Source: Flavobacteriaceae bacterium
GTDB taxonomy: Bacteria; Bacteroidota; Bacteroidia; Flavobacteriales; Flavobacteriaceae
Length of the DNA: 43,254 nucleotides
Direction: 5' to 3'
NCBI GenBank assembly: GCA_947371275.1
Contig: CANBOV010000013.1
Location: 1 to 43,254 of the forward strand
Numbering within the stretch: position 1 is the stretch's first letter; each line of letters starts with the position of its first letter. The notes beneath the pieces are model-generated. The model saw only the letters and a list, made by a program, of their open reading frames with translations. It did not search any database and was not told the origin of the DNA. The position numbers and the translations under genes were made by a program. Positions 42,921-43,254 of this stretch are shown here, piece by piece.

Positions 42921-43020
42921 AAAATCCAAACCTAGTTCGAGCGCAGCACAATAAATCATCCACAAGATCAAATTCCAAATTCCAAACCTGACACGAGCGA
43001 AGCGACCGACGAAGCGCAGC
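42921..43020. repeat. Imperfect direct repeat with a GC-rich core
   Basis: Two related 28-base copies begin at 42921 and 42977, 56 bases apart, with 21 of 28 positions alike (TCCAAACCT and CGAGCG are shared). The second is extended by further GCGAAGCG/GAAGCGCAGCG motifs to 43020. The GC-rich core stands out in this AT-rich genome. No gene lies here. Confidence 0.55.
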
Positions 43021-43029
43021 GTAGTAAAC

Positions 43030-43085
43030 CTTAAACTTGAAACCTGAAACTTGAAACCTGAAACCTGAAACTTGAAACTTGAAAC
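43030..43085. repeat. Heptanucleotide tandem array, unit YTGAAAC
   Basis: Seven consecutive perfect 7-bp units (TTGAAAC or CTGAAAC) run from 43037 to 43085, preceded by one degenerate unit (CTTAAAC). The array sits between the GC-rich direct repeat and the terminator of the next minus-strand gene. Confidence 0.85.
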
Positions 43086-43118
43086 AAAAAAAACCCTCTC
43101 TGTTACCAGAGAGGGTTT
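43086..43118 (-). terminator. Terminator of the partial T9SS gene at the right edge
   Basis: AAACCCTCTCTG pairs perfectly with CAGAGAGGGTTT around a 4-base loop; on the minus strand a run of T follows, about 20 bases after the stop codon at 43140. Confidence 0.85.
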
Positions 43119-43139
43119 CTATTATAAACCTAAAGGTGA

Positions 43140-43254
43140 TTATCTTTTGATAACACGAAGTGTTTTAACATCACTTCCTTGTGTTACTACTACATTATAC
43201 ACACCTGATGCATAACGATTTCCTATCTGTAAACCTGACACCTCACTTGGGCTA
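43140..43254 (-). CDS. T9SS-exported protein, C-terminal end (gene continues off the right edge)
   Basis: The minus-strand frame reaching the edge encodes 37 residues before the stop codon at 43140: SPSEVSGLQIGNRYASGVYN, then VVVTQGSDVKTLRVIKR. This is a type A T9SS sorting domain end, nearly the same as the end of the protein at 543-2438 (YPSGIYNVVVTQG, KTLRVVKR). The rest of the gene, including its function, is outside the window. Confidence 0.85.
   Translation of the reverse strand, partial: SPSEVSGLQIGNRYASGVYNVVVTQGSDVKTLRVIKR

Noticed and set aside
43030..43085. Short regular repeats that might suggest a CRISPR array
   Set aside because: The units are 7 bp and contiguous, with no spacers and no cas genes in the window.

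Overview
The window looks like chromosomal DNA of a member of the Bacteroidota, most likely a Flavobacterium-like Flavobacteriaceae. The DNA is AT-rich. Several surface proteins end in type IX secretion (T9SS, 'Por') sorting domains. Many genes start a few bases after a TAnnTTTG element, the -7 box of the flavobacterial sigma factor (partner TTG near -33), and Shine-Dalgarno sequences are weak. The core genes (dnaA with a low-molecular-weight phosphatase and a methyltransferase, a long GAPDH, 754-residue aconitase, parvulin operon) are what such a chromosome normally carries.

Layout. 1-2438: the 5' part of a secreted-protein gene and a complete T9SS cargo protein with about five Ig-like repeats, both on the minus strand. 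2814-8725: a small P-loop NTPase, recQ-fmt, an HU protein with a consensus promoter and terminator, a YqgE/AlgH protein, a class IV aminotransferase and a START-like protein. 8812-8988: an isolated tRNA-Met(CAT) with its own promoter and terminator. 9180-9775: a previously open region that I read as a decayed TPR-protein gene. 10001-13322: a large LamG-containing T9SS cargo gene behind a tandem 20-bp repeat. 13425-19822: hisS, an ABC permease, prmC with a GNAT gene, then ribD, a HAD hydrolase and a YigZ protein. 19828-23718: a thioesterase, then dnaA with DnaA-box-like sites upstream, a phosphatase, an RsmI-like methyltransferase and a lysozyme-like secreted protein. 23816-28609: dapF-GNAT-mltG-DUF2279 on the minus strand, diverging from an HtrA/DegP protease. 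28761-33051: long-form GAPDH, a small secreted protein and aconitase. 33214-36436: an acyltransferase and a membrane-anchored protein resembling copper monooxygenases, diverging from interlocked promoters, then a MoxR ATPase. 36490-40691: three parvulin/SurA-like genes. 40946-43254: prfC, a tiny PID-CTERM-like protein, a repeat-rich intergenic stretch and the 3' end of another T9SS cargo gene.

Most of the content is housekeeping. I found no CRISPR array, insertion sequence, phage or defence island. The points most worth a second look are the copper-monooxygenase-like protein and its interlocked divergent promoters, the TPR pseudogene, the tandem operator-like repeat before the LamG gene, the inverted repeat on the -7 box of the phosphatase gene, and the heptanucleotide repeat array near the right end. 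I do not claim a demonstrated new system.
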